Below are positions 18,207 through 26,486 of a stretch of 64,000 nucleotides of DNA, piece by piece. The notes beneath the pieces were generated by a model that was given only the letters and a program-made list of their open reading frames with translations, was not told where the DNA came from and did no database searches. The DNA comes from CAZGMJ01 sp964526785 (GTDB lineage: Bacteria; Planctomycetota; Phycisphaerae; Sedimentisphaerales; Anaerobacaceae): contig CAZGMJ010000007.1 of NCBI GenBank assembly GCA_964526785.1, positions 70,593 to 134,592 of the forward strand, read 5' to 3'. Numbering within the stretch: position 1 is the first letter of the stretch; every line of letters begins with the position of its first letter. The position numbers were made by a program, and so were the translations under genes.

Positions 18207-19058
18207 TTAGCTCTGGCGTCGTCTCCTGCGCAGGGCCAGTACTCCCAGACCCAGCAACGAGATGGTCGTCGGCTCAGGTATCAGTGTGTTGACCGTCTGG
18301 CCCACCACATCCTCGTAACCATCCGTTACGAACGAGCTCCAGTCATACGGGCCGTCGGCATCATAGCCCCAGTGGCCCAGGAAGGCTCTACGCCCACCGG
18401 CAACGCCGTACTTGTCAACCGTCCCATTATGGGCATCCAAATCTGTGCCTGCGGGAATGTCCACCAGCATATCGTAGCCGTCGAACGTGCCCAATACCTC
18501 GGCCATATCCGGAAACTCGCTGCTCCCGTCCTTCTTCGCCAGATACGCGGGTTTCGGGGCTTCTCCCGGCGTCGGCGCGCCGGAGAAGTCGAAGATCTCG
18601 ACCGTGCCCATATCACCCAGATCAAGCGTCGTCGCCGACGGACTGGCCTCTTCAGCCGCGCCGGCCGCCCAACCCCATCGCTTGCTGCTGGCCTCACCTC
18701 GTACCAGATAACCATTCATCAGCAACAGCGGAGTGCCCAATTCATTCCAGTTCTTGCGATCATTGTCATAGCTGCCGCTGCTGGTTCGCCTGCTGACAAC
18801 AACCAGATCCGCTGATTCCAGAGCCGCCACCTTCCCATCATCAGCGAACGGGGCATTGCCCTCACGATACGCCTCACCCATTCCGCTCGTATCAACCGTG
18901 TGACCGAGACCCTCAAGGAAACTCACGAACGCATCATCCAGATGGTCCTCGCCCTCAACGCCCGGCGCAAGGGAATCGCTCACCAATAGAACTACGCCTG
19001 CTTGGGAAGTACCCGCCAGAATCAGCGCAACGAACAGCACTGCCAGTTTCTTACACAT
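18207..19058 (-). CDS. PEP-CTERM-sorted exported protein
   Basis: Secreted protein of 283 residues. The start at 19058 has a strong AAGGAGGAG site and gives a classical signal peptide (MCKKLAVLFVALILAGTSQA). The C-terminus is a PEP-CTERM sorting tag: the motif IPEPTTISLLGLG, a hydrophobic helix and the basic end LRRRRRQS, recognised by an exosortase in other bacteria. The body (about residues 20-250) resembles no enzyme I know; it opens like a Rossmann-type fold (VVLLVSDSLAPGVEGEDH). No exosortase is in the window. Confidence 0.88.
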   Translation of the reverse strand: MCKKLAVLFVALILAGTSQAGVVLLVSDSLAPGVEGEDHLDDAFVSFLEGLGHTVDTSGMGEAYREGNAPFADDGKVAALESADLVVVSRRTSSGSYDNDRKNWNELGTPLLLMNGYLVRGEASSKRWGWAAGAAEEASPSATTLDLGDMGTVEIFDFSGAPTPGEAPKPAYLAKKDGSSEFPDMAEVLGTFDGYDMLVDIPAGTDLDAHNGTVDKYGVAGGRRAFLGHWGYDADGPYDWSSFVTDGYEDVVGQTVNTLIPEPTTISLLGLGVLALRRRRRQS

Positions 19059-19519
19059 ACCACTCCTCCTTATCTTACCGAAAACGACATCGATGCAGTG
19101 TCGCAACAAGTAACGTGACTAAGCCACAGCGCACTGCACCACCCATAATACCTATACTACCACCGATACCCATTTATACTCGATCACGCGAGTCGATGTC
19201 AAGATATTATTTGCTCTGTGTTAAAACCGCAACATTTTGACTGCTCCGCTTTGCGGTAACACACTCACACTACAGGACTTATGATTCGTTCGTGTTTCTC
19301 TCGAAAGTGATCGCTACGTGCTGGAAGACTGCCATGCGCCATCACGGTGCCATCCTGGATGCTCAGTTCCCACATACAAGAACCCTGCTGCACGTCCCAA
19401 AATGCTTGAAATCGACGAAAACCTCTCCCCCGCCGAAGGTAAAGCACCGGCCGATACCTCGCCATCGGTATTATGGGACGCAATATTAGTGGCAGCCCTT
19501 GGGAACCCCCGTGCCGGAA
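19059..19519. other. Intergenic region holding the PEP-CTERM promoter
   Basis: About 460 bases without a convincing gene. The right-hand part holds nothing recognisable; short frames there have no ribosome site and overlap each other on both strands. The left part is the leader and promoter of the PEP-CTERM gene. Confidence 0.6.
19173..19202 (-). promoter_or_regulatory. Strong promoter of the PEP-CTERM gene with a palindrome in its spacer
   Basis: Minus strand TTGACA (19197-19202), 18-base spacer, TATAAA (19173-19178). The spacer carries an inverted repeat, ACTCG-6-CGAGT, at 19178-19193, which touches the -10 box and would suit a repressor. The leader would be about 108 bases long. Confidence 0.65.
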
Positions 19520-19975
19520 TCACGAAGTATGCTTCGTAAAGGCCAACTCGTCGCAATGCTGCTGCTTCGGGCAACGCGCACAGTCGCTCCACACTTTCAT
19601 GGGAAGCTCCTCCTTGGCCACCTGCATAAAGCCCTGCTTGCGGAAAAACGCCGGTTCCAGCGTCAGAGCAAAGACCGTCGAAACACCCAATTCACCCGCC
19701 TGATGCATTGCTGCGTTAACTAACGCCCGCCCAACGCCCTTTGCCTTATGCCCCTCTGCTACAGCCAGCGACTTGATCTCCGCCAGGTCCGACCACACAA
19801 CCTCCAGCGCACAGCAACCCGCAATATCGCCATCAATGTCAACCACAATGAACCCCTGCAGGTTTTCATAGATATCCGCAATCGATCGGAAAAGCATCCG
19901 ATCGCGCTCGGCGTATGAAGCTATGATTGCATTGATTGCCGGTACATCTTCGACTCGTGCACTGCGTACATTCAT
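19520..19975 (-). CDS. GNAT N-acetyltransferase, short N-acetylglutamate synthase-like
   Basis: Acetyl-CoA-dependent acetyltransferase of 151 residues. The core has EIKSLAVAEGHKAKGVGRAL (acetyl-CoA binding, about 68-87) and the C-terminal end KVWSDCARCPKQQHCDE, a cysteine-bearing tail also found in short ArgA-type N-acetylglutamate synthases. If that assignment holds, it would feed arginine synthesis, for which argG is encoded at 31094. No ribosome site is visible; a TATACT box ends 7 bases before the ATG, so the mRNA may be leaderless. Confidence 0.82.
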   Translation of the reverse strand: MNVRSARVEDVPAINAIIASYAERDRMLFRSIADIYENLQGFIVVDIDGDIAGCCALEVVWSDLAEIKSLAVAEGHKAKGVGRALVNAAMHQAGELGVSTVFALTLEPAFFRKQGFMQVAKEELPMKVWSDCARCPKQQHCDELAFTKHTS

Positions 19976-20295
19976 GCTCGACAGTATACCTGCTCTCCGG
20001 CCCGCAATGAAGTACTATCCGCGTACAAACCTGATAGTCAGCACGTTGCACATGCCAGTGCAACTCTTCGCCACCCTTCCCGTCTGAATTCCAGATAACA
20101 TTCTGCTGCTCGCCGCCGTAGCCTGCTGTTTCGTTCTACCCCGCATAATCTGTGCACCAAAGTCAGGAAAAAGCTGGAAAAGCCGCCACGTCTGGTATAT
20201 CGTATCGCACCGCTGCCGTATGCAGCAGGGGCAAAACCGATTGCGACCGCATATCTGCGTGGCTGCGGACCGGTGCACAGTGAAATGATGCCAAT
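19976..20295. other. Intergenic region with a 7-bp inverted repeat
   Basis: Divergent region between the GNAT gene and the acyl cassette. It holds the perfect inverted repeat GTTGCAC-6-GTGCAAC at 20045-20064, which could be an operator, and an extended -10-like TGGTATAT near 20190. No clear sigma70 promoter for the cassette is visible. Confidence 0.4.
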
Positions 20296-20793
20296 ATGAA
20301 GTTTATCCTGATTGACAAAGTCGTTGGCCTCACCCGTGGCCGCCAAATCAAGGCGGTCAAAGGCCTCTCCTTGGCTGAGGAGTACCTTGGGGACCACTTT
20401 CCTGCGTTTCCGGTGCTGCCCGGCGTGCTCCTCCTGCAGGGCATGGTCGAATCGGCATCGTGGCTCGTACGCGAAGAACAGGACTTCGCCAACAGCATGA
20501 TATTGCTCCAACAGACAAGAAATGTAAAATACAAGAGTTTTCTGGCCCCCGGAGCACAGATTGAATACACTGTGATGGCCAGGAACATCGACGATAAGGA
20601 AAGCAGCTTCACCGGTGTCGGTGCCGTGGGCGATGAACGTATTGTTGAAGCGAAGATTGCGTTGCGACATTTCAATCTCTCAGATCGGCGGCCGGATATG
20701 TCCAATATAGATGCGGCAATCATCGCAAGCATGCGAAAACGCTGGAAACTGCTGTATACTGATGCAGAGACCAATGGTCCGCCGCCTGCTTAG
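20296..20793 (+). CDS. FabZ-like hotdog dehydratase, catalytic Glu replaced by Gln
   Basis: Hotdog-fold protein of 165 residues related to 3-hydroxyacyl-ACP dehydratase. It keeps His34 in DHFPAFPVLPG, but the residue 14 positions later, which is the catalytic Glu in FabZ, is Gln48 (codon CAG at 20437-20439). It is therefore probably a non-catalytic or altered partner of the second FabZ homologue at 21364, which has His34 and Glu48. It is the first gene of the cassette; the ribosome site is weak. Confidence 0.85.
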   Translation: MKFILIDKVVGLTRGRQIKAVKGLSLAEEYLGDHFPAFPVLPGVLLLQGMVESASWLVREEQDFANSMILLQQTRNVKYKSFLAPGAQIEYTVMARNIDDKESSFTGVGAVGDERIVEAKIALRHFNLSDRRPDMSNIDAAIIASMRKRWKLLYTDAETNGPPPA

Positions 20794-20864
20794 GCGCAAC
20801 GGACTTGTGCGATACAGGAAACAAGGATTGTTACACGAACAAGTAGTACTGGAGGCATGATAGC

Positions 20865-21260
20865 ATGGCAATGAGTCGGGATGAGATTATCCAGAAGGTC
20901 CAGGAAGTCTTGGTTGATGCACTGGCCGTTGACGAAGATGAGGCGACTCTCGAAGCCACTTTGATGGGCGACCTGGGTGCCGAGAGCATTGACTTTTTGG
21001 ACATCGTCTTCCGTCTGGAAAAGGCGTTTGAGATTAAGATCCCACGCGAGGAGTTGTTCCCGGCCGAGAGCCTGATGAACAACCCTGAGTATCTAAGCAA
21101 TGGCAAACTCACGGACAAGGGCCTCAAGGAGTTGCGGGAGAAACTGCCCCATACGGACATCAGTGAGTTCGAGAAGGATCCCGATATCAATAAGCTCGGC
21201 GATCTTTTCACTGTCGGTGCAATAGTGAACTACATCGAAGGCAAGTTGAACGCCGCATAG
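20865..21260 (+). CDS. Acyl carrier protein, long form
   Basis: Carries the growing acyl chain on a phosphopantetheine arm. The attachment serine is Ser41 in LGAESIDFLDI. At 131 residues it is much longer than the usual 75-85; the extra residues lie between helices II and III/IV (around 57-105, including SNGKLTDKGLKELREKLPH). The ATG at 20865 is preceded by GGAGG at 9 bases. It lies between the two dehydratase homologues, so it is presumably dedicated to this cassette rather than housekeeping fatty acid synthesis. Confidence 0.93.
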   Translation: MAMSRDEIIQKVQEVLVDALAVDEDEATLEATLMGDLGAESIDFLDIVFRLEKAFEIKIPREELFPAESLMNNPEYLSNGKLTDKGLKELREKLPHTDISEFEKDPDINKLGDLFTVGAIVNYIEGKLNAA

Positions 21261-21363
21261 CACAGGCACCGGGCAATGGGCCGGTCGTATATTCCGGTCT
21301 GGCGCGGACTCCGGACTGGAACGGCCGCAATATCTCCGCATACGAAAGAGCTACGAAACGCTG

Positions 21364-21879
21364 ATGCGCTGGATTTGGATTGACAAGTTCGTGGAATTCA
21401 AGAGTGGCAGCCACGCGAGCGCTATCAAGAACGTGACGCTTGCTGAAGAGCATCTGCACGACCACTTCCCCGGATTCCCCGTCATGCCCGAATGCCTCAT
21501 GATTGAAGCGATGGCGCAGACTGCGGGCATACTCGTGGGCGAAGCAGGCAATTTCGAGGAGAAAGTGATTCTCGCCAAGATCAAGAAGGCGGAATTCGTC
21601 GATTACGTGCAGCCGGGCGATACGATACGCCTGGATGCAACGCTGGATTCCATAGCCCCGGAAGCAGCCGGCACGAGCGGCAGGATCACACGCGACGGCA
21701 GGCCGATCGCTGAAATAGACCTCATGTTCAGCCACATAGACCGCAATCTGGCGGGCAAAGCGTTTCCCAAAGAGAACTTCGTATTCGGCTCGGACACATC
21801 CGTATTCGCTTCGCTCCTCCGAGATGTCCGCACTCAGAATGCTGCAACGGATACGCCTTCTTCGGGACAACAATCATGA
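21364..21879 (+). CDS. 3-hydroxyacyl-ACP dehydratase, FabZ-like, active-site complete
   Basis: Removes water from 3-hydroxyacyl-ACP. The 171 residues have both catalytic residues in place: His34 in HDHFPGFPVMP and Glu48 in IEAMAQTAG. It is aligned residue for residue at these positions with the degenerate copy at 20296, so the two probably arose by duplication and may form a heterodimer. The stop overlaps the start of the next gene by 4 bases. Confidence 0.9.
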   Translation: MRWIWIDKFVEFKSGSHASAIKNVTLAEEHLHDHFPGFPVMPECLMIEAMAQTAGILVGEAGNFEEKVILAKIKKAEFVDYVQPGDTIRLDATLDSIAPEAAGTSGRITRDGRPIAEIDLMFSHIDRNLAGKAFPKENFVFGSDTSVFASLLRDVRTQNAATDTPSSGQQS

Positions 21880-23189
21880 GCGGCCCGCGCATACTTATAA
21901 CAGGTCTCGGCGCAGTCACACCGCTCGGCCTGACAGTCGACGAAATGTGGTCGGGCCTTTCAGCAGGTGCTTGCGGGATCAACCGTATCACTGCCTTCGA
22001 CCCCGTCGGCTTCACGTGCCGGATCGCAGGCGAGGCTCCGCCTTTCGATGTGCGAAAGCATGTCCCCAAATCGCACCGCAAGGCCACCAAACTCATGTCG
22101 CGCGACATTGAGCTTTCAGTGCTGGCCGCCGCGGAGGCCCTCCGACACAGCGGCATCGTCACAAAAGGCATTGACCCGGACGGTATCAACGTTGATCCGG
22201 CCCGAATGGCCGTAAACCTCGGTGCGGGTCTGATAAGCTGCGATCTGGTTGAATTGGCTCCCGCCGTCGCCGCCAGCGTCGAAAACGGCACGTTCGATCT
22301 TCGTAAATGGGGCACCGAGGGTCTCCAGCGCGTAACGCCCCTGTGGCTGCTGAAATACCTGCCCAACATGCTCGCATGTCACATCGGCATCATTCACGAT
22401 GTTCGAGGCCCCAGCAATACCATCACATGCGCTGAGACGGCCTCCCATCTGGCGATAGCCGAAGCGACACACACAATTGCACGCGGTTCGAGCGACATTG
22501 CAATCGCCGGCGGAGCCGAGGCCAAGGTGAACCCCATCGTTATGATTCGCCAGTGCCTCACCGGACGAGCCGCCTCTGCCGGCAACGACGAACCGAAAGC
22601 CGCGTGCAGACCCTTCGACGCCGATGCGACAGGGTCGGTATTTGGCGAAGCGGCCGGCATTATAGTCATAGAGAATCTCGACCACGCTGTTGCTCGCGGT
22701 GCGAACGCTCTCGCGGAAATCGCCGGCTTTGGAAGCAGCAACAGCATCGCCACACCGTACGAACACATGGAACCCGAGGGCACCGGCCTGCGTATCGCGA
22801 TGGAAAAGGCCCTGGCCGATGCGGAGATACAACCGGCCGATATCGATCTGGTCATCCCGCATGGAACCGCAATACCCCGGGACGACTTGGCCGAAGCAAA
22901 GGCCCTCGCAGACCTTCTCGGTCCTGCCGCACAAACCACGCCCGTCTGGCCCACCAAGAGCATGTTGAGCAACACCGGTGCCGCCGCCGGCGGCGTTGAT
23001 ATCGTCGCGGCCGTCTGCGCCATGCAGCAGAACACGATCCCGGCCGCACGCAATTGTAACCGCCCCGCGGCCGCGAGCCTGACGATTCCACTGGAACCGA
23101 TACAGAAGGAACTCCGCCACGTCCTGTGTTGCAGTTACACGTATGGCGGACAGACCGCCGCCGTTGTGCTCAAGAAATTCACCGATTAA
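21876..23189 (+). CDS. Ketosynthase-like chain-length-factor protein without catalytic Cys
   Basis: Thiolase-fold protein of 437 residues, related to FabF. Aligned without gaps over 37 residues to the next gene, its active-site position holds Glu187 (codon at 22434) where the partner has Cys190; a Cys two residues earlier (Cys185) is not the aligned residue. The second active-site histidine is also lost: KSMLSNTGAAAGG replaces KSMLGHLIGAAGA. The first histidine remains in PHGTAI. Loss of Cys in one of two adjacent KS genes is the hallmark of the chain length factor (KS-beta) of type II polyketide and aryl polyene synthases, where Gln is usual. Start overlaps the FabZ stop. Confidence 0.85.
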   Translation: MSGPRILITGLGAVTPLGLTVDEMWSGLSAGACGINRITAFDPVGFTCRIAGEAPPFDVRKHVPKSHRKATKLMSRDIELSVLAAAEALRHSGIVTKGIDPDGINVDPARMAVNLGAGLISCDLVELAPAVAASVENGTFDLRKWGTEGLQRVTPLWLLKYLPNMLACHIGIIHDVRGPSNTITCAETASHLAIAEATHTIARGSSDIAIAGGAEAKVNPIVMIRQCLTGRAASAGNDEPKAACRPFDADATGSVFGEAAGIIVIENLDHAVARGANALAEIAGFGSSNSIATPYEHMEPEGTGLRIAMEKALADAEIQPADIDLVIPHGTAIPRDDLAEAKALADLLGPAAQTTPVWPTKSMLSNTGAAAGGVDIVAAVCAMQQNTIPAARNCNRPAAASLTIPLEPIQKELRHVLCCSYTYGGQTAAVVLKKFTD

Positions 23190-23200
23190 AGTACCGTCGC

Positions 23201-24523
23201 ATGAAACCAAAGGACCAAAAAGAACGAGTCGTTATCACGGGAATGGGAATCGTCAGCCCTCTTGGGCACGATGTGCAAACGGTCTGGGACGCGTTGCTGG
23301 CGGGCAAGAGCGGTATCGGGCCGAACACAATTTTTGACGCCTCGACGTTCCCGACGACCTTCGACGCCGAGGTCAAAGACTACGACCTGGCGCAACACAT
23401 CAACAAGCCGGAACTGCACCAAAACGCCAACCGCGGTTCGCAATTCGTTCTCGGAGCCGCCGCCCAGGCGTGCAGGCAGGCACAAATCGCCATCGAGCAA
23501 GATCAGCATACCGACGGTATCGCACGCGACAGACTGGGCATATACCTCGGTGCAGGCGAAGGTTCCGTGGACAACGACGTATTCTTCGCGGCAATCGTGG
23601 CGGGTTGGAACGACCAGGACAACGAAATGGACTGGAGCAAGTGGGCGGACGTGGCCTTTGGCAGAATGAACGCCATGCACGAATTGGAACAGGAATCCAA
23701 CATGCCCGCTGCCCATCTGGCCATGCTGACCGGCGCCCGGGGCCCTACCAGGAGTTGCCTGACCGCGTGCGCAGCCAGCACCCAGGCCGTCGGCGAGGCT
23801 GCGATGCTGATTCGAGAAGGCTGTGCCGACGCCATGGTCGCCGGTGGCTGCCACTCGATGATACATCCCCTCGGACTAACCGGTTTCAACCGCCTCACCG
23901 CTCTGTCCACCCGCAACGATAGTCCGCAAACCGCATCCAGACCCTTCTCCGCCACGCGCGACGGCTTCATACTCGGCGAGGGAGCAGCCGTTGTCATCCT
24001 CGAATCGCTGTCCTCGGCAAAGAAACGCGGTGCGCAAATCCTCTGCGAACTTATCGGCTATGGCTCCAGCGCAGATGCCTTCCGCGTGACGGACATGCAT
24101 GAAGACGGCCGCGGCGCGGTTACCGCCATCGAAGCCGCACTCGCCGACGCCGGCATCACGTATCAGGACATAGACTATATTAACGCCCACGGCACCAGTA
24201 CCACCGAGAACGACTCGATCGAAACGAAAGCCATCAAAGCTGTCTTCAGGGAACGAGCGAAGACCGTTCCCGTCAGCAGCGTCAAGAGCATGCTGGGCCA
24301 CCTCATCGGTGCCGCGGGCGCTGCCGAACTGATAACATGCGTTCTTGCCATAAACAGCGGTGTGATTCCGCCGACGATGAATCTGCACGACCCCGATCCC
24401 GATCTGGACCTTGATTATGTCCCGAACGCGCCCCGCCAAAGCGACCTGAACATCGTCATGAACGAATCCTTCGGCTTCGGCGGACAAAACAACGTCGTGA
24501 TAGTACGAAGATGGGTCGATTAG
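23201..24523 (+). CDS. Beta-ketoacyl-ACP synthase (KS-alpha, FabF family)
   Basis: Condenses malonyl-ACP with the acyl chain. The 440 residues carry the full Cys-His-His triad: Cys190 in LTACAAST, the histidine of NAHGTSTTEND, and the histidine of KSMLGHLIGAAGA. The ATG at 23201 lies 11 bases after the chain-length-factor-like gene. The two proteins are expected to pair as KS-alpha and KS-beta. It could alternatively be a plain FabF, but its context with a degenerate partner, an own ACP and two dehydratases argues for a dedicated pathway. Confidence 0.92.
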   Translation: MKPKDQKERVVITGMGIVSPLGHDVQTVWDALLAGKSGIGPNTIFDASTFPTTFDAEVKDYDLAQHINKPELHQNANRGSQFVLGAAAQACRQAQIAIEQDQHTDGIARDRLGIYLGAGEGSVDNDVFFAAIVAGWNDQDNEMDWSKWADVAFGRMNAMHELEQESNMPAAHLAMLTGARGPTRSCLTACAASTQAVGEAAMLIREGCADAMVAGGCHSMIHPLGLTGFNRLTALSTRNDSPQTASRPFSATRDGFILGEGAAVVILESLSSAKKRGAQILCELIGYGSSADAFRVTDMHEDGRGAVTAIEAALADAGITYQDIDYINAHGTSTTENDSIETKAIKAVFRERAKTVPVSSVKSMLGHLIGAAGAAELITCVLAINSGVIPPTMNLHDPDPDLDLDYVPNAPRQSDLNIVMNESFGFGGQNNVVIVRRWVD

Positions 24524-24550
24524 AAACGCCGATACGAACACTTTAGCCTT

Positions 24551-25828
24551 ATGATCGACATCAAAGAAATACGCCGGGATCCCGACAAGTTCCGCAAGGC
24601 CGGGATTGACAAGCATATCGAAGTAGATATCGACAGACTGCTTGAGGTCGACGCCGAACTTACGGACGTCAAGCGGCAGTTGCAGGACATCGCCACGGAT
24701 AAGAACCGCATCGGCAAGTCCATTCCCAGGCTTGAATCGGAAGAGAAACAAGCCGCCATCGAAGAATTATCACAACTCAAGCAGCGAGAAGCCGGATTCG
24801 ACGAACAAAGCAAACAACTCCAGCCCCAGTTCGATGCCCTGATGCTCCAGGTGGCACAACCCGCCGATCAGGGAGTCCCCTTGGGAAAAGACGATACCGA
24901 GAACGTCGAAATCCGCCGGGAAGGCGAAATTCGTCAATTCGATTTCGAGCCCAGGGACCATGTAGAACTTGGCCTGGCCCTCGATATCATAGACATCGAA
25001 CGAGGCGTCAAACTGGCCGGCACGCGAAACTACCTGCTCAAAGGCGACGGCGCTCTGCTGCACTGGGCCATATTGCGATTCGCCGTTGACATGATGGTAT
25101 CCCGCGGGTATCTGCCCATGTCGGTCCCGCTCTTGATGAAGGACCAGGCCATGCAGGGTACCGGCTATTATCCTGGCTCCGAAGAACAGACCTACCGCAT
25201 GGAAAAGGACGAACTGAACCTCGCCGGCACCGCGGAGGTTCCTCTGACCGCCTATCGAATGGGAGAGATCGTCAACGTCGAAGAACTGCCGATGAAGTTC
25301 GTTGCCATGTCGAGTTGCTTCCGGCGTGAAGCGGGCTCGGCCGGCAAGGACACCTACGGCCTCTACCGCATTCACCAGTTCGACAAGGTCGAGCAGGTCG
25401 TGATATGCGAGAACGATGCCGAGCAGAGCGACAGGTTTCACACCGAGATACTGTCCAACGCCGAAGCGGTCATGCAGGCCTTCGGACTGCCCTATCGCGT
25501 TGTCAGTGTGTGCACGGGCGACCTCGGACGAGGCCAGGCCAAAAAATACGACATCGAGGCCTGGATGCCCTCCCGCGAGAACTACTGTGAGACCCACAGC
25601 GCCAGCAAGTTCTACGAGTTCCAGGCCCGCCGGATGAATCTGCGGTACAAGGACCCGACAACGAAGAAGAACGTATTCTGCCACACGCTGAACAATACCG
25701 TCATCGCCTCGCCCCGCATTCTGATACCCATGCTCGAGTTGTACCAGAACGCCGATGGCTCCGTGACCATTCCCGAACCGCTGCGTCCCTACATGAATGG
25801 CCGGGAGAGAATCGTGCCACGTTCCTGA
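24551..25828 (+). CDS. serS: Seryl-tRNA synthetase
   Basis: Charges tRNA-Ser and tRNA-Sec with serine. The 425 residues show the N-terminal coiled-coil arm (about 30-100), motif 2 FRREAGSAGKDTYGLYRIHQ, and motif 3 LNNTVIASPRILIPMLE, a variant seen in a subset of bacterial SerRS. It lies 27 bases after the ketosynthase gene and may share its transcript. Confidence 0.97.
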   Translation: MIDIKEIRRDPDKFRKAGIDKHIEVDIDRLLEVDAELTDVKRQLQDIATDKNRIGKSIPRLESEEKQAAIEELSQLKQREAGFDEQSKQLQPQFDALMLQVAQPADQGVPLGKDDTENVEIRREGEIRQFDFEPRDHVELGLALDIIDIERGVKLAGTRNYLLKGDGALLHWAILRFAVDMMVSRGYLPMSVPLLMKDQAMQGTGYYPGSEEQTYRMEKDELNLAGTAEVPLTAYRMGEIVNVEELPMKFVAMSSCFRREAGSAGKDTYGLYRIHQFDKVEQVVICENDAEQSDRFHTEILSNAEAVMQAFGLPYRVVSVCTGDLGRGQAKKYDIEAWMPSRENYCETHSASKFYEFQARRMNLRYKDPTTKKNVFCHTLNNTVIASPRILIPMLELYQNADGSVTIPEPLRPYMNGRERIVPRS

Positions 25829-25851
25829 GCCCGAGGCAAAGGAGTGCCGCC

Positions 25852-26268
25852 ATGACCAGACAGGAAATCCTCGACTTCGTAAAAGCCAATCCGATCTTCA
25901 GCCTTGCTACGCTCGACGGCAACCGCCCCAGAGTCCGCCTCATGATGCTCGCCCGCGTGGACGACCAGGGCCTGCTCTTCAGCACAGGCCGTGACAAGGA
26001 TGTCCACAAACAGTTGCAGGCCAATCCCGCAGTCGAGTTGTGTTTCTCAAGCCAGGATAACAGCCGGCAGGTGCGCATCGAAGGCACAGCCCAGGCGGTT
26101 GATGATCTGAACCTGAAGAAGGAGATAGTCGAAGCCTTCCCCTTCCTTAAGCCCTGGGTGGAGCAGCAGGGATACGAAGTCCTGATTCCCTACCGACTGC
26201 AGAGCGCAAAAGCCTGCACATGGACAATGGAAACCAACACCGAACCCAGGCAATTCGTCCCGTTGTAG
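25852..26268 (+). CDS. Pyridoxamine 5'-phosphate oxidase-like flavin protein
   Basis: Small split-barrel protein of 138 residues in the PNPOx-like family, which bind FMN or F420 and reduce or oxidise small molecules. The N-terminal half FSLATLDGNRPRVRLMML and the TGRDKDVHKQLQANPAVE segment fit the family. Specific substrate unknown. It follows serS by 23 bases, so it ends this plus-strand operon. Confidence 0.82.
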   Translation: MTRQEILDFVKANPIFSLATLDGNRPRVRLMMLARVDDQGLLFSTGRDKDVHKQLQANPAVELCFSSQDNSRQVRIEGTAQAVDDLNLKKEIVEAFPFLKPWVEQQGYEVLIPYRLQSAKACTWTMETNTEPRQFVPL

Positions 26269-26451
26269 CCGCCATTCTTCTGCCGGCCCTGATCGTTCGA
26301 CAGCATTCTAAGCTTCCCACAGTGCAAATCGGTCCATGCCGTCCGCACACTGCCGAGAAAGCAGCTGCTTCGTCCCCCGCCATCTATGACGAACCCCTGC
26401 CGCCAATCTGACACCAACACCACAATTTCGCAGCATCAGTATTGATTCGCC

Positions 26452-26479
26452 TTGAAATTCGCGCCGGCGGTGCTATAGT
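26452..26479 (+). promoter_or_regulatory. Promoter of comEC placed for a leaderless transcript
   Basis: TTGAAA (26452-26457), 16-base spacer, TATAGT (26474-26479). The ATG at 26487 begins 8 bases after the -10 box, so transcription would start at or within a base or two of the start codon. No ribosome site precedes that ATG. Confidence 0.55.
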
Positions 26480-26486
26480 ACGCCGC

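Noticed and set aside
19522..19537. Inverted repeat ACGAAG-4-CTTCGT at the end of the GNAT gene
   Set aside because: It lies inside the last codons and is not followed by a T tract on the minus strand, so it is not a convincing terminator.
19265..19592. Several short frames on both strands downstream of the GNAT gene
   Set aside because: They overlap each other, lack ribosome sites and match no family.
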